Positions 8,597 to 17,276 of a DNA stretch of 64,000 nucleotides are shown in pieces (the first letter of the stretch is position 1; each line of letters opens with the position of its first letter). The position numbers and the translations under genes are program-made. The notes under the pieces were generated by a model. That model was not told the origin of the DNA. It made no database searches and was given only the letters and a program-made list of their open reading frames with translations. Source of the stretch: JBMOKU01 sp049324315 (GTDB lineage Bacteria > Bacillota > Clostridia > Peptostreptococcales > Thermotaleaceae); assembly GCA_049324315.1 (NCBI GenBank), contig JBMOKU010000041.1, positions 1-64,000 on the forward strand, in the 5' to 3' direction.

Positions 8597-8773
8597 AACT
8601 GCCTCCAATCCAGTCGGGTCCTATTACAATCTTCAGGAGCTATTTACAATATATTTATTATGGAAACCCTACAATTACCTCTACTCTTTTAACATTCTAT
8701 TCGATAGTTTTTTCCAAAATCCTTCAAACTAATTTACTATTTCATACTGCTACCTTTAAACAAGCTGACAAAA

Positions 8774-8809
8774 AAACACATTCTGCAGTTATCTGACAAA
8801 ATGTGTTTC
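8774..8809 (-). terminator. Terminator after nadE
   Basis: AACACATT at 8775-8782 pairs with AATGTGTT at 8800-8807; the minus strand then runs into TTTTTTTGTC. It begins 10 bases after the nadE stop codon. Confidence 0.75.
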
Positions 8810-8818
8810 AATAAACTA

Positions 8819-9574
8819 TTAGAAAATCGGTGGTGCTGGGGGCATTATTCTCTTATGGGCCGACACCTGATGCAGTCTTTCAATGATTTTCCTGTCTCTT
8901 TCAGGAATGTCTTTTCCAGCTAACAAGTCATCAACCATATCATAGGTTGTTCCCATTTCATCTTCATCTGTCTGCCCTTCCCACAGTCCAGCTGAAGGTG
9001 GTCTGTCTAGCACACTTTGCGGAACCCCTAAATATCTTGCCCACTCGTAGACCTCTCTCTTTTTCAGATTGGCAATAGGTAATATGTCAACGCCGCCATC
9101 TCCGTATTTCGTGAAGTATCCTGTATACACCTCAGCGGCATTATCTGTTCCAACAACTAGATAATTTAGGGCATTTGCAACACTGTACAGCGTACTCATC
9201 CTAAGACGTGCCCTTAGATTGGCATCACTTAATCGCCTATTATGATCACTGCCTGTAAGTCCAGCATTTTCCATATGCTCCGTTACTCGATTAATCAAGG
9301 TGTCATGTACATCTGATAATTCAAGGATAATTCGTTCAATGCCACATGCTTCGGCAACCTTTAATGCATCCTCTTGATCCTTAGGATTGCTTTTACAAGG
9401 CATAATTACACCCAATGATTGTTGCGGAAATGCTCGTTTGATTAAAAAAGTAACCAGTGCGGAATCAATACCGCCAGAAATTCCTACCAACAGCCCCTTG
9501 GTTTTTGATTCATCAACCATTTTTCTCAACCAATCCACTGTCAGATCAATTTTTTTCTCTAATATTTCGCTCAT
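8819..9574 (-). CDS. nadE: NAD+ synthase, ammonia-dependent type
   Basis: It converts nicotinate adenine dinucleotide, ATP and ammonia to NAD+. The 251-residue length fits the single-domain form without a glutaminase. The N-type ATP-pyrophosphatase P-loop is SGGIDS at 33-38. VGTDNAAEVYTGYFTKYGDGG in the middle is the conserved region that binds the deamido-NAD and phosphates, and PPSAGLWEGQTDEDEMG is the typical later loop. It is a single gene; the start has AGGGGT upstream. The assignment is strong. Confidence 0.95.
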   Translation of the reverse strand: MSEILEKKIDLTVDWLRKMVDESKTKGLLVGISGGIDSALVTFLIKRAFPQQSLGVIMPCKSNPKDQEDALKVAEACGIERIILELSDVHDTLINRVTEHMENAGLTGSDHNRRLSDANLRARLRMSTLYSVANALNYLVVGTDNAAEVYTGYFTKYGDGGVDILPIANLKKREVYEWARYLGVPQSVLDRPPSAGLWEGQTDEDEMGTTYDMVDDLLAGKDIPERDRKIIERLHQVSAHKRIMPPAPPIF

Positions 9575-9692
9575 TTTCGTACCCCTTTCTTGAATGATTA
9601 GGTGTTACAACCTTATTCTTTTAGATATTATAACACAAATTTACAGAGTATTCCCTCCAATGTCAAGATTTCTCTACAATATTCAAAAATAG

Positions 9693-9722
9693 AAAAAAGC
9701 AAGGTCAAACTCACCTTGCTTC
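9693..9722 (-). terminator. Terminator after cysK
   Basis: GCAAGGT at 9699-9705 pairs with ACCTTGC at 9713-9719, and the minus strand continues with TTTTTTC. It follows the cysK stop codon by about 10 bases. Confidence 0.8.
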
Positions 9723-9731
9723 TCATCTTTA

Positions 9732-10655
9732 TTATTCATGATCAAACAGTGGCGTACTCAAATATCGTTCTCCATAGCTTGGTACGATCACGACAATGTT
9801 CTTTCCTTTACCTAATAGCTTTGCCTTCTCAACCGCAGCGTAAATTGCAGCCCCTGAGGAAATTCCTACCAGAACCCCTTCTCTTTTTGCTACGTTTCTT
9901 GCAGTTTCCATGGCAGCATCGTCTTCCACCTGTACGATTTCATCAATAACATCTTTATTTAATATTTCAGGTATAAAGCCTGCACCTATTCCTTGAATCT
10001 TATGGGGGCCTGGTTGACCACCAGATAAAACTGGAGAACTCTTCGGTTCAACGGCAACGATCTTTATTCCTGGGATTTCCTGCTTTAACACTTCTCCAAT
10101 ACCGGTCACTGTTCCTCCAGTACCTACACCGGCAACGACCATGTCTATTTTTCCATCCATTTGATCGATGATCTCCCTTGCCGTCGTTTCTCTATGAACT
10201 TCCGGATTTGCTGGATTCTCAAATTGCTGCGGCATGAAATATGATGGATTCTCTTTTATGATTTCCGTTGCTTTTTCAATGGCGCCCCGCATCCCCTTTG
10301 CTCCTTCTGTTAAAACCAGCTCTGCTCCAAAGGCTTTTAGAAGCTTTCTTCTTTCGATACTCATGGTTTCAGGCATAACCAGTATTACTTTGTACCCCTT
10401 TGCAGCGCCTATCATAGCTAATCCTATTCCCGTGTTTCCACTGGTAGGCTCCACAATTACAGAACCCGCTTTCAATAAACCTTCTGCTTCAGCTGCTTCA
10501 ATCATATTTTTAGCAATTCTATCTTTAACACTGCTTCCAGGATTGAAAAATTCCAGCTTCAAATAAATATCTGCATCCTTCTCTTCTGTAAAACGGTTTA
10601 GTTTTACAATAGGTGTATTTCCAATCAACTCAATAATGCTGCTTGCAACTTTCAT
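9732..10655 (-). CDS. cysK: Cysteine synthase (O-acetylserine sulfhydrylase)
   Basis: This PLP enzyme makes cysteine from O-acetylserine and sulfide. The 307-residue protein carries the PLP lysine K44 in SSVKDR and the phosphate/substrate loop TSGNTG at 71-76. The sequence GVGTGGTVTGIGEVLK near 170-186 is the glycine-rich PLP-phosphate loop. It is monocistronic, with no riboswitch or T-box visible in the roughly 170 bases upstream. The neighbouring divergent TauE/SafE genes could move sulfur compounds, a loose functional link at most. Confidence 0.95.
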   Translation of the reverse strand: MKVASSIIELIGNTPIVKLNRFTEEKDADIYLKLEFFNPGSSVKDRIAKNMIEAAEAEGLLKAGSVIVEPTSGNTGIGLAMIGAAKGYKVILVMPETMSIERRKLLKAFGAELVLTEGAKGMRGAIEKATEIIKENPSYFMPQQFENPANPEVHRETTAREIIDQMDGKIDMVVAGVGTGGTVTGIGEVLKQEIPGIKIVAVEPKSSPVLSGGQPGPHKIQGIGAGFIPEILNKDVIDEIVQVEDDAAMETARNVAKREGVLVGISSGAAIYAAVEKAKLLGKGKNIVVIVPSYGERYLSTPLFDHE

Positions 10656-10830
10656 ATGATCTCTCCTTTATTTCTTAGTATTCTTATCGGATTTTATGTG
10701 TTTATTTTATTATATACTCCTTTATAAGTCAATATACTCATAAATTTTTTTAAAATGATTAAACTATAAAATGTATATGTCATACATCATGAGATTTTGC
10801 TTTTATTAATTAATAAAATTAGGTGATTTT

Positions 10831-11196
10831 GTGAAAAAAACATGGTTCTCATTTAGAATTGTTCTTCTAGGTATTTTAACGGGTCTGATTAATGGTCTAT
10901 TTGGCTCAGGTGGAGGAACAATTCTTGTCCCAGGCTTATTTTTTCTATTGGATGTTGAACAGCATAAAGCTCATGCCACAGCCATCTCTGTCATACTTCC
11001 CTTGGCGGTTATCAGTACATTTGTTTATGTTAAACATGGAATCGTAGAATGGAATATAACCTATAAAGTAGCCATGGGCGGTATGATCGGTGGGTATATA
11101 GGCGCAAGATTGCTGAATCGAATTCCTGGGAATATACTACGTAAAGTATTTGCTGTTTTCATGATTATTGCAGCAGTTAGGCTGGTGCTTCCATGA
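10831..11196 (+). CDS. TauE/SafE family half-protein, N-terminal repeat
   Basis: This 121-residue membrane protein has about four hydrophobic segments (roughly 10-33, 49-66, 77-96, 102-120) and the repeat signature GLINGLFGSGGGTILVP. A normal TauE/SafE exporter has two such repeats in about 250 residues; here one repeat makes up the whole protein. It starts at GTG 10831 after AGGTGA and its stop overlaps the start of the next gene by four bases. Together the two proteins probably form one heteromeric anion exporter (sulfite or sulfonate class). Confidence 0.82.
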   Translation: MKKTWFSFRIVLLGILTGLINGLFGSGGGTILVPGLFFLLDVEQHKAHATAISVILPLAVISTFVYVKHGIVEWNITYKVAMGGMIGGYIGARLLNRIPGNILRKVFAVFMIIAAVRLVLP

Positions 11197-11555
11197 TTTT
11201 TCTAATCATTGGCTTCTTATCAGGCATTATTGGTGGAATGGGTATTGGCGGTGGTACCATCCTTATTCCTTCACTCATTATATTTACAACAGTTACACAG
11301 CAGCAAGCGCAAAGTGTAAATCTTCTTTCTTTTATACCGGTTGCCTCTATCGCACTTTTCACGCACTTTAAGAATAAGAATGTTGAAACAAAGCTCTGTC
11401 TTCCTCTTATTGGGTTAGGGATCATCGGTGCATTATCAGGTTCTTTTTTGGCTGTCACGCTGCCGTCTACACTGCTGCGAAAGCTTTTTGGTATCTTTCT
11501 CTTCTTCATGGGTATCTATGAGTTTTTTTGGAAGGAAAAAAGTCGTACGAAGTAG
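11193..11555 (+). CDS. TauE/SafE family half-protein, C-terminal repeat
   Basis: This 120-residue protein carries the second TauE/SafE repeat, with signature GIIGGMGIGGGTILIPS near its N-terminus and about four membrane segments. Its ATG overlaps the TGA of the preceding half in an ATGA junction, so translation is coupled. No in-frame join is possible without a frameshift: the halves are in different frames with separate start and stop codons, and each is intact. Substrate unknown. Confidence 0.82.
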   Translation: MIFLIIGFLSGIIGGMGIGGGTILIPSLIIFTTVTQQQAQSVNLLSFIPVASIALFTHFKNKNVETKLCLPLIGLGIIGALSGSFLAVTLPSTLLRKLFGIFLFFMGIYEFFWKEKSRTK

Positions 11556-11564
11556 TACGACTTT
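11539..11564. terminator. Bidirectional terminator
   Basis: AAAGTCGTAC at 11539-11548 and GTACGACTTT at 11555-11564 form a perfect 10-bp stem that includes the stop codon of the second TauE/SafE gene. It sits between convergent genes. Confidence 0.75.
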
Positions 11565-11570
11565 CATTGG

Positions 11571-11954
11571 TTACCCTAATGCCACAAGAACACAGTCATA
11601 ATAGACAATATCTAATCCGTTTTCTTCTGACATCGAAATCGTTTCTTCATCAAATGAACCAGGTTGAAACCAAACATATTTGATCCCTGCTTTAACGATA
11701 TCTTCAATAAAATTTTTGCTTATATGTGGAGAGACCACCATATTCACGCAGTTAGGCTTCACAGGCAGTTCATCAATTCCATGATAACATTTGTCACCTT
11801 CAACTTCATCATAATTAGGATTTACGGCATATACCTCATATCCTCTGCTTTTTAACTTGTTATAGATTTTATTTCCAAATTTCGTTGTGTTTGGCGTCGC
11901 TCCCACCACAGCCCACACTTTTTGTTCTAACATTGTTTTTTTGGTTTGTTCCAT
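11571..11954 (-). CDS. CoA-binding domain protein (YccU type)
   Basis: This 127-residue protein is a stand-alone Rossmann-like CoA-binding domain. VVGATPNTTKFGN (near 15-27) is the nucleotide loop, VYAVNPNYDEV (near 42-52) the second strand, and VWFQPGSFDEE the later conserved part. The domain is related to the N-terminal part of succinyl-CoA synthetase alpha, but there is no ligase domain. The first of two ATGs is chosen because AGGAGG lies 10 bases before it. The biological role of the family is not established. Confidence 0.85.
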   Translation of the reverse strand: MEQTKKTMLEQKVWAVVGATPNTTKFGNKIYNKLKSRGYEVYAVNPNYDEVEGDKCYHGIDELPVKPNCVNMVVSPHISKNFIEDIVKAGIKYVWFQPGSFDEETISMSEENGLDIVYYDCVLVALG

Positions 11955-12030
11955 AAGCCTTTAACCTCCTATTATTATCATAAGCATCTGTAGCTTTTTA
12001 TACCCAGAATGCTTTGAATTTATTCTCTCA

Positions 12031-12681
12031 TTACGCAAAAATAATTTCACCCTGATATTCATTTAGGTATGCCATTCCTTCCCTTTCTATGACAGCTTTC
12101 CCGCTAGATAGATTAACAAGCATTTGTGTCAACGTTTCAAGCTCATGAATAGGCGCATAAACATACAAATGAACCACATCTTCAAAAATAGTATCTTTAA
12201 TCAAAAATCCGCTGTTCATAATCTCGTTTTGTACTTTACCAAGCAGCGTATAGTCAATCTTTATATGCGTAAGCTCATGCAAAACCTTATCGACTACCTT
12301 TGCAGTATGTAAGACAAGTTTTGCTGTGGAGGTATATGCCCTAACTAGGCCACCTGTGCCCAGTTTAACACCTCCAAAGTACCTCGTCACAACGATTGCT
12401 ACATTTTTAATCTCTTCTCTTTTTAGCATGTCCAATATGGGTAAGCCTGCTGTTCCTGTCGGTTCTCCATCTTCGCTGTAGCGTTGGATTTCATAATTAT
12501 CTCCAATTACATATGCAGGTACATTATGAGTTGCACCCTTATGTTTCAATTTGATATCCTCAATAAACGCTAATGCTTCTTCTTCACAGACTACAGGTTT
12601 TACATATCCGATGAACCTTGACTTTTCGATGATTTGTTCCGCTTCTCCATAGGCGAGGACGGTTTTATATCTTTCAAGCAT
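12031..12681 (-). CDS. YigZ/IMPACT (UPF0029) family protein
   Basis: The 216-residue protein has the UPF0029/IMPACT N-terminal domain, with SRFIGYVKPV near 20, ATHNVPAYVIG near 52 and the hallmark DGEPTGTAGLPIL near 76-88, plus a smaller C-terminal domain (about 140-205). Family members are often annotated as putative translation regulators or peptidase-like, but bacterial function is unclear. The start ATG has GGAGG 7 bases upstream. It precedes the CoA-binding gene on the same strand by about 75 bases. Confidence 0.9.
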   Translation of the reverse strand: MLERYKTVLAYGEAEQIIEKSRFIGYVKPVVCEEEALAFIEDIKLKHKGATHNVPAYVIGDNYEIQRYSEDGEPTGTAGLPILDMLKREEIKNVAIVVTRYFGGVKLGTGGLVRAYTSTAKLVLHTAKVVDKVLHELTHIKIDYTLLGKVQNEIMNSGFLIKDTIFEDVVHLYVYAPIHELETLTQMLVNLSSGKAVIEREGMAYLNEYQGEIIFA

Positions 12682-12734
12682 AATCTAACCTCCATAAAAT
12701 AAATAGAGAGTAATATTCTACTCTCTATTTACAA

Positions 12735-13166
12735 TTATACCATTAATTCGGCATCCGTTAGCGCCTTTAATTTTTTAAAGGATAACCTTACAAGGGAACG
12801 ATCTTGATTATGGGTAATTCTCTCAACGGCCTCATCAATTTGAAAAAAACCTACATCTTTGCTAGAAATTTCTTTGCTTTGCGTACACATATCACTATCT
12901 GCTTTCATAAGATACCAGGTAATTTCATTGCATACAGGTCTTTGCCTCGTATATGAATAAAATTCGTAACAAGTTTCTCCTATTGAAGTAAGGATTTCTG
13001 CTGTAACACCTGTCTCTACTTTCACCCGGTCAACAGCAACATCCTTTGAGAGATTCCCATTACGAATAACACCCTTTGGCAGTACCCACTCATCTTTTTC
13101 ATTTTTAAGGATTAAAACCTTATCTCCATGAAAAACAACACCACCTGCACAGCTTCTGAAAAGCAT
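12735..13166 (-). CDS. Nudix-fold protein with degenerate Nudix box
   Basis: From the ATG at 13166 (GGAGGAG 7 bases upstream) the protein has 143 residues. A frame-open extension to 13283 lacks a ribosome binding site. The fold signature is clear: SCAGGVVFHGDKVLILK, then EWVLPKG followed by the Nudix box with correct spacing. Relative to G-x5-E-x7-R-E-U-x-E-E-x-G-U the positions read G32, N38, D46, R47, V50, E51, G53; so Glu, Arg and two of the three REUxEE glutamates are lost. Hydrolysis is doubtful; a ligand-binding or regulatory role is possible. Confidence 0.8.
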   Translation of the reverse strand: MLFRSCAGGVVFHGDKVLILKNEKDEWVLPKGVIRNGNLSKDVAVDRVKVETGVTAEILTSIGETCYEFYSYTRQRPVCNEITWYLMKADSDMCTQSKEISSKDVGFFQIDEAVERITHNQDRSLVRLSFKKLKALTDAELMV

Positions 13167-13334
13167 TAGACATCTCCTCCCTCCGTTTGATTGCCTATCT
13201 GCTATAATATTATCCGAAAATGCGTTAGAGTATTCAGAAAATTTTTCTATTCTTAAAATTTGTGTTAAAAATATTTTTATCAAAATTGTACAAACTAACT
13301 ACGTAACAATAGCTTAAAAGGAGGGAATCGCACT

Positions 13335-13799
13335 ATGCATATTATCTATCATTGTTCTTGGGGCAGCCATGCATCTGCTATTGCTGCCGCTATTCATTTA
13401 AAAATGCTTCCCAGGGATCATATCCCTAGCAAAAATGATATATCAAATATGCCTTTTTTTGACACCATTGAAAAAGTTGACGTTGGTAAAATCATATTCA
13501 GAGGCATGGATGAACATGGTCATTCAATCTATACCTTAGCCTGCCAAAAAGTTCCTCATTTAGTTCTACCTGCTGTAGAAGACATGTGGCACACTCTAGG
13601 GCAGCGTAAGGATCAACTTCTTGTTATTGATATGGGAAGTAAATCAAATTTATCGATGAAGCTAGGTGGATATTTTTCCAGGAAGCTAAACCGCGTTAAC
13701 TTGGGACGACCTATTCTGCTTCGAGGAACATGTACTGTATACCCCATGATTGCCCATGCTGTTGAAGATATTAAAGCAACACTAACACCCCTTATGTAA
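13335..13799 (+). CDS. DUF3189 family protein
   Basis: This 154-residue protein matches the DUF3189 family as I recall it from clostridia. It starts with IIYHCSWGSHASAIAAAIHL, resembling a nucleotide-like loop, followed by GHSIYTLACQ and ending in a region with RGTCTVYPMIAHAVEDIK. It has no signal peptide. The start follows AGGAGG. It is divergent from the Nudix gene and convergent with hflX. Function unknown. Confidence 0.8.
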   Translation: MHIIYHCSWGSHASAIAAAIHLKMLPRDHIPSKNDISNMPFFDTIEKVDVGKIIFRGMDEHGHSIYTLACQKVPHLVLPAVEDMWHTLGQRKDQLLVIDMGSKSNLSMKLGGYFSRKLNRVNLGRPILLRGTCTVYPMIAHAVEDIKATLTPLM

Positions 13800-13832
13800 A
13801 TAGAGATTCTATGTTCCATTTTTTGTATCGCT

Positions 13833-15143
13833 TCAGCGATCGTCCTTCATTTGAAACTGGATGTATTTGTTGTAGTCTGCCTTACCTAAGCTGGTTTCAA
13901 CCATGATGCCATCATCGCGATACTCATTTTGTATTACCTTTGTTTTTTCACACAGATACGATACAATATCTCCTCTACTATAGGGTAATAGTAGTTTAAC
14001 TCTTTTCATATCATTGAACAATTTTGATTTGATTTGCTTAAGTAATTCATCAAGACCTATACCATATTTTGCTGAAAGTTGGATCGCATCTTCTCTATAA
14101 CATAAGGCAGCATCATTTTCATCAGACTTATCGATTTTATTGTAAATCAAAATTGTAGGCTTTTCTTTCACCCCCAATTCATCCAGTACTTGCTCAGTTA
14201 CTTTCATTTGCATGACAAGATCTTGATTGGTAGCGTCAACCACATGAAGCAGCAAATCTGCATCTTTTACTTCTTCCAAAGTGGCTTTAAAGGCTTGAAC
14301 TAATGGGTGAGGCAGTTTACTAACAAATCCCACCGTATCAATCAGTATAAACTCTTCTTTATCGGGTAGTATAACTTTTCTATGGGCTGTATCCAATGTG
14401 GCGAACAGCATGTCCTCAACATATACAGCTTTGTTATCTTGATTTGATTCAGTCAAACCAATTAATCGATTCATTAATGTGGACTTGCCTGCATTGGTAT
14501 AGCCTACCAGCGCCACAATGGGAATTTCACTTTTTTTCCTTTTGCCTCTCTGAACATCCCGATTCTTTTTTATATCGTCCAGCTGCTGCCCAATATCATG
14601 AATCCTGTCTAAAATATGGCGTCTATCCATTTCAAGCTTCTTTTCTCCAGGTCCCCTTGTTCCAATACCGGCCCCTGTTCTCGAAAGGGATTTTCCTAAA
14701 CCGATAAGTCGAGGTAATCTATATCGAAGCTGCGCTAATTCAACCTGCAGCTTCCCCTCTTTCGAAGAAGCTCTTTGAGCAAATATGTCTAAGATCAGGG
14801 TTGTCCTATCAATAACAGTAATCCCCATTAGTTCTTCTAAATTTCGTATTTGGGCACCGGAAAGCTCATCATTAAAAATAACCAGATTTGCATCCAAAGC
14901 TGAACACAGCATTCTTATTTCTTCTGCTTTACCTTTTCCAATATAATAGGCCACATCAATTCTTTGTTTGTTTTGTGTTACCATATCCAAAACCACAGCA
15001 CCTGCTGCCTTAGCTAATTCTTTCAATTCTTCCATGGAGCTCTCCAGGGATACGATTTCGTTTTTAGCGCCTGTACTGACGCCAACTAAAATTGCCCTCT
15101 GTTCTATGGATTCGATAATTTCGTTATTTTCATTAAATTGCAT
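13833..15143 (-). CDS. hflX: GTPase HflX
   Basis: HflX is a ribosome-associated GTPase that binds the 50S subunit and splits stalled ribosomes. The 436-residue protein has the N-terminal HflX domain (about 20-180, with DMVTQNKQRIDVAYYIGKGK), a coiled segment with GTRGPGEKKLEMDRR, then the G domain: G1 GYTNAGKST near 208, G3 DTVGF near 257, G4 NKID near 323. It lies 29 bases downstream of the M18 aminopeptidase and may be co-transcribed. Confidence 0.95.
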   Translation of the reverse strand: MQFNENNEIIESIEQRAILVGVSTGAKNEIVSLESSMEELKELAKAAGAVVLDMVTQNKQRIDVAYYIGKGKAEEIRMLCSALDANLVIFNDELSGAQIRNLEELMGITVIDRTTLILDIFAQRASSKEGKLQVELAQLRYRLPRLIGLGKSLSRTGAGIGTRGPGEKKLEMDRRHILDRIHDIGQQLDDIKKNRDVQRGKRKKSEIPIVALVGYTNAGKSTLMNRLIGLTESNQDNKAVYVEDMLFATLDTAHRKVILPDKEEFILIDTVGFVSKLPHPLVQAFKATLEEVKDADLLLHVVDATNQDLVMQMKVTEQVLDELGVKEKPTILIYNKIDKSDENDAALCYREDAIQLSAKYGIGLDELLKQIKSKLFNDMKRVKLLLPYSRGDIVSYLCEKTKVIQNEYRDDGIMVETSLGKADYNKYIQFQMKDDR

Positions 15144-15172
15144 ATCCTTTTCACCAACCTGTTTTTGTTTGT

Positions 15173-16597
15173 CTATCTATTTAGAAATGCTTTATAACCC
15201 TTAAAGGTCATATACACATCGATCTTACTTACCAGTTCCATCGGTGCATGCATACTCAATACGGGAGGACCACAATCCACAACCTCTGCATTATGGGAAG
15301 CTAAGATATGGGCTATTGTCCCTCCACCCCCTTGATCAACTTTTCCGTACTCTCCAGTCTGCCAAACAACATCATTATCTTGAAAGATTTTTCGGATCTC
15401 TCCTAAAAATTCTGCATTAGCATCATTAGCACTATTTTTTCCTCTTGAGCCGGAATATTTTATAATGGTTACACCTTTGCCAATAAAGGCCGTGTTTCTT
15501 TTATCATAAACATCGGGGTAATTGGGGTCAAATGCTACACCTACGTCAGCAGAAAGTGCCTTTGTATTTGCCATGGCTCTTCTGAGTTTTAGATCACTAT
15601 AATCCTTACTTTGACAGGCAATCAACTCTGCTACAGCATTTTCAAAGAATTTTGATTTCATACTTGTATTGCCATAGCTCCCGATTTCCTCTTTATCCAC
15701 CAGTAAGACTGCTGCTGTTTTCAAAGGATTTTCGACCTCTAAAATAGCCCGTACGGCCGTATAAGAGCATACACGATCATCATGACCATAGCCTCCAATC
15801 AGGCTCTTGTCTAAACCGACATCTTTGGCTTTGCCTGCAGGCACAACTTCGATTTCAGCAGTTAAAAAGTCATCTTCTTCAATACCATATTTTTCGTTCA
15901 AAAGCTCTATGATATGATACTTAATGCTCTCCTTCACATCTTCATTCCCAGGGATACTGCCCACCAATACATTAAGACCTTCTCCGGTAATACCTTCCCC
16001 CATCTTTTTTTGTACTTGGTCCTTTGCTAAGTGAGGCAGCAAATCCGTTATAAATAGTACCGGATCATTTTCCTCTTCGCCGATCACCAGCTTCACAGAA
16101 TTGCCATCTTTTTTGATGATCGTACCATGTAAGGCAAGGGGAATAGATGTCCACTGATATTTTTTTATACCTCCATAATAATGGGTTTTCATCAAAGCCA
16201 GTTCACCATCCTCATATAGCGGGAACGGCTTCAAATCCAGCCTTGGCGCGTCAACATGTGCTCCAATCAGGTGCATTCCTTTTTCCAAGTCTTCTGTCCC
16301 TAAAACAAACAAAGCCAGAGACTTTCCTTTATTGACAACATAGATTTTTCTATTCTCATGCAGATTTCGCTTTTCGTGAATAATATCGTTCAGATTGACA
16401 AAGCCGTGTTCTTCAGCCAAGCGCAAAAATTCATCAATGCATTCTCTCTCTGTTTTTGCTTTATTCAAAAATAATTTGTAATCATCACCTATATGGTTTA
16501 CCAATGGATTCTCTTCCGTTGATATTCTTTTCCAACCATTAGAAAAACGATATGCAATATCCTTCATTTTATTTTCTTCACTGCCAGTATTTTGCAC
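15173..16597 (-). CDS. M18 family aminopeptidase
   Basis: This dizinc aminopeptidase (474 residues) removes N-terminal residues in the cytoplasm. Metal/active-site motifs of the M18 family are present: GAHVDAPRLDLKP (His/Asp ligands), YGHDDRVC (bridging Asp), DKEEIGS (general base and ligand Glu) and SMHAPMELVS (C-terminal His). The GTG at 16597 follows GGAGGG by 6 bases and is preferred over an in-frame ATG 36 bases upstream that lies before this Shine-Dalgarno sequence. It heads a probable two-gene unit with hflX. Confidence 0.92.
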   Translation of the reverse strand: MQNTGSEENKMKDIAYRFSNGWKRISTEENPLVNHIGDDYKLFLNKAKTERECIDEFLRLAEEHGFVNLNDIIHEKRNLHENRKIYVVNKGKSLALFVLGTEDLEKGMHLIGAHVDAPRLDLKPFPLYEDGELALMKTHYYGGIKKYQWTSIPLALHGTIIKKDGNSVKLVIGEEENDPVLFITDLLPHLAKDQVQKKMGEGITGEGLNVLVGSIPGNEDVKESIKYHIIELLNEKYGIEEDDFLTAEIEVVPAGKAKDVGLDKSLIGGYGHDDRVCSYTAVRAILEVENPLKTAAVLLVDKEEIGSYGNTSMKSKFFENAVAELIACQSKDYSDLKLRRAMANTKALSADVGVAFDPNYPDVYDKRNTAFIGKGVTIIKYSGSRGKNSANDANAEFLGEIRKIFQDNDVVWQTGEYGKVDQGGGGTIAHILASHNAEVVDCGPPVLSMHAPMELVSKIDVYMTFKGYKAFLNR

Positions 16598-16765
16598 TGC
16601 TATCCCTCCAAAAAAAATCTTCTTTTTTTCCATAGTTTAGCATATACTTCCTCAGCTTATTTGTCAATCACACCCTTATTTTTGTCGGAAAAACAGATAG
16701 CTATGTGTCTTTTTGATAAACCAAAAATATTTATATGGAATCTATGGTAATAAACACTCTTTTCC

Positions 16766-17173
16766 TTACTTTCTATCCTCAAAATGACAAACCATCTCGC
16801 TCATCATTCGAATATCCTCATCTGATAGTATTCTATTCTCTTCCAGTTGATAGACCAAGAACTCTATTCTGCACAAATCAATTCTTTTTAAATCTTTTAC
16901 ATATACTTTTACTTTGCCTTCCAGGGCATTCAACACTTCATCAATTATTTTGCCAATATCTTTTGCCCTATCCACTGCATCATCTACATCTTTTCTACTG
17001 GCTGAGGAAACTCGATTAAACTCGTCGGCGGCACCTACCAGCAGTCTATATGAATTAGATAACCCGTTAAGAATAGTAGACATCTGTTGTACTTCATTAT
17101 ATAATGCATCTCTGCGCAGCGCTGTCAAATCCCTAAAGCTTTTTATCTGCTGAGCTGTAAATTTCTTGTTCAT
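16766..17173 (-). CDS. Hypothetical helical protein, 135 aa
   Basis: I do not recognise this protein. It is soluble, without signal or membrane segments, and almost entirely predicted helical, with heptad-like patterns at 1-60 and 60-110. The ATG at 17173 follows CTGGAG. It is downstream of degU on the same strand but separated by a terminator, so it is probably its own unit. Length and composition resemble small regulatory or flagellar-associated proteins, but there is no specific evidence. Confidence 0.65.
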   Translation of the reverse strand: MNKKFTAQQIKSFRDLTALRRDALYNEVQQMSTILNGLSNSYRLLVGAADEFNRVSSASRKDVDDAVDRAKDIGKIIDEVLNALEGKVKVYVKDLKRIDLCRIEFLVYQLEENRILSDEDIRMMSEMVCHFEDRK

Positions 17174-17246
17174 CTCCAGTCCACCTCAATATACTATTAT
17201 GACTATATATATTTAATTAAAAAGATGATTATGAGATGTGCACAAG

Positions 17247-17276
17247 AAAAAAGACTTAGGAAAAATCCTAAATCTT
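17247..17276 (-). terminator. Terminator overlapping the degU stop
   Basis: A stem formed by GACTTAGGA (17253-17261) and TCCTAAATC (17266-17274) is followed on the minus strand by TTTTTTCTTG. The stop codon of degU lies in the upstream arm. Confidence 0.7.

Noticed and set aside
8597..8818. Cyclic-di-GMP riboswitch upstream of the HD-GYP gene
   Set aside because: No GEMM core motif visible; the gap is plain AT-rich sequence plus the nadE terminator.
13167..13283. 39-residue N-terminal extension of the Nudix protein
   Set aside because: The frame is open but the Shine-Dalgarno sits directly before the ATG at 13166, and the extension has no fold-like composition.
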